NCBI RefSeq assembly: GCF_016908785.1 | Contig: NZ_JAFBEO010000002.1 | Span: 124,001 to 188,000 of the forward strand | Length of the DNA: 64,000 nt | Direction: 5' to 3' | From: Weissella uvarum | GTDB lineage: Bacteria; Bacillota; Bacilli; Lactobacillales; Lactobacillaceae | Part shown: piece by piece, positions 63,986 through 64,000 of the stretch | How positions within the stretch are numbered: the first letter of the stretch is position 1 | Layout: each line of letters starts with the position of its first letter | The notes under the pieces: model-generated | Seen by the model: only the letters and a program-made list of their open reading frames with translations | What the model was told of the DNA's origin: nothing | Databases searched by the model: none | Position numbers and translations under genes: made by a program

Positions 63986-64000
63986 GTTTGTCATACTCCT

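Noticed and set aside
1-64000. Insertion sequences, prophage genes, att sites, tRNA or rRNA genes
   Set aside because: No transposase, integrase, terminal repeats, cloverleaf or rRNA sequence was recognised anywhere; all gaps are short and carry promoters or terminators.

Overview
The window reads as a contiguous piece of chromosome from a low-GC Gram-positive lactic acid bacterium. Gene content and protein sequences fit Weissella or a close relative in the Leuconostoc-Weissella group: a MurE that lacks the diaminopimelate motif, paired M16 peptidases next to rodZ and pgsA, a DUF4811 plus DHA2 exporter pair, and a zinc-finger-less DnaJ. The genus is an inference, because no rRNA is present. 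About 60 protein genes are packed tightly and nearly all lie on the minus strand. Only plsC, lexA, an M29 aminopeptidase and one small secreted protein lie on the plus strand. I see no tRNA, rRNA, CRISPR array, insertion sequence or prophage.

Layout, left to right. 1-5 kb: ABC-F ATPase (cut by the left edge), tRNA CCA-adding enzyme and GlmS, the last behind three GntR/NagR-type operator copies. 5-10 kb: an LCP wall-polymer ligase and the translation block frr, pyrH, tsf, rpsB. 10-18 kb: yazA/trmN6 homologues, plsC, yneF, ynzC, lexA, apt, recJ, rnz and two uncharacterised genes. 18-23 kb: the heat-shock operon hrcA-grpE-dnaK-dnaJ behind a promoter flanked by two CIRCE elements. 23-29 kb: wall or exopolysaccharide genes (tagD, a CDP-glycerol glycerophosphotransferase, two priming sugar transferases, a DUF4422 protein) and an M29 aminopeptidase. 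29-34 kb: LysM/CAP secreted protein, pseudouridine synthase, cold-shock protein, DUF4811 plus DHA2 exporter, LysM hydrolase-like protein. 35-45 kb: coaA, a HelD-like ATPase, recA, a stand-alone pncC domain, pgsA, rodZ, two M16 peptidases, cls. 46-54 kb: NADH oxidase, a small secreted protein, gluconate kinase, YhaM-type exoribonuclease, CsbD, YlbF-family protein, class A PBP, argR. 54-64 kb: argS, DUF2187, murE, rdgB, folC, dagK and gatCAB.

Functionally this is housekeeping (translation, envelope, DNA repair, proteostasis), with several lineage-specific oddities inside familiar genes. The most striking is LexA: its DNA-binding domain is intact, but the Ala-Gly cleavage site, the catalytic serine (Thr instead) and the catalytic lysine (Tyr instead) are all missing. 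I see no canonical SOS box at either lexA or recA. Other anomalies are a GlmS that begins Met-Tyr-Cys instead of Met-Cys, a DnaJ without the four CXXCXGXG repeats in the canonical operon position, a GrpE with a duplicated acidic 13-residue motif, and a terminator hairpin inside the likely argR leader.
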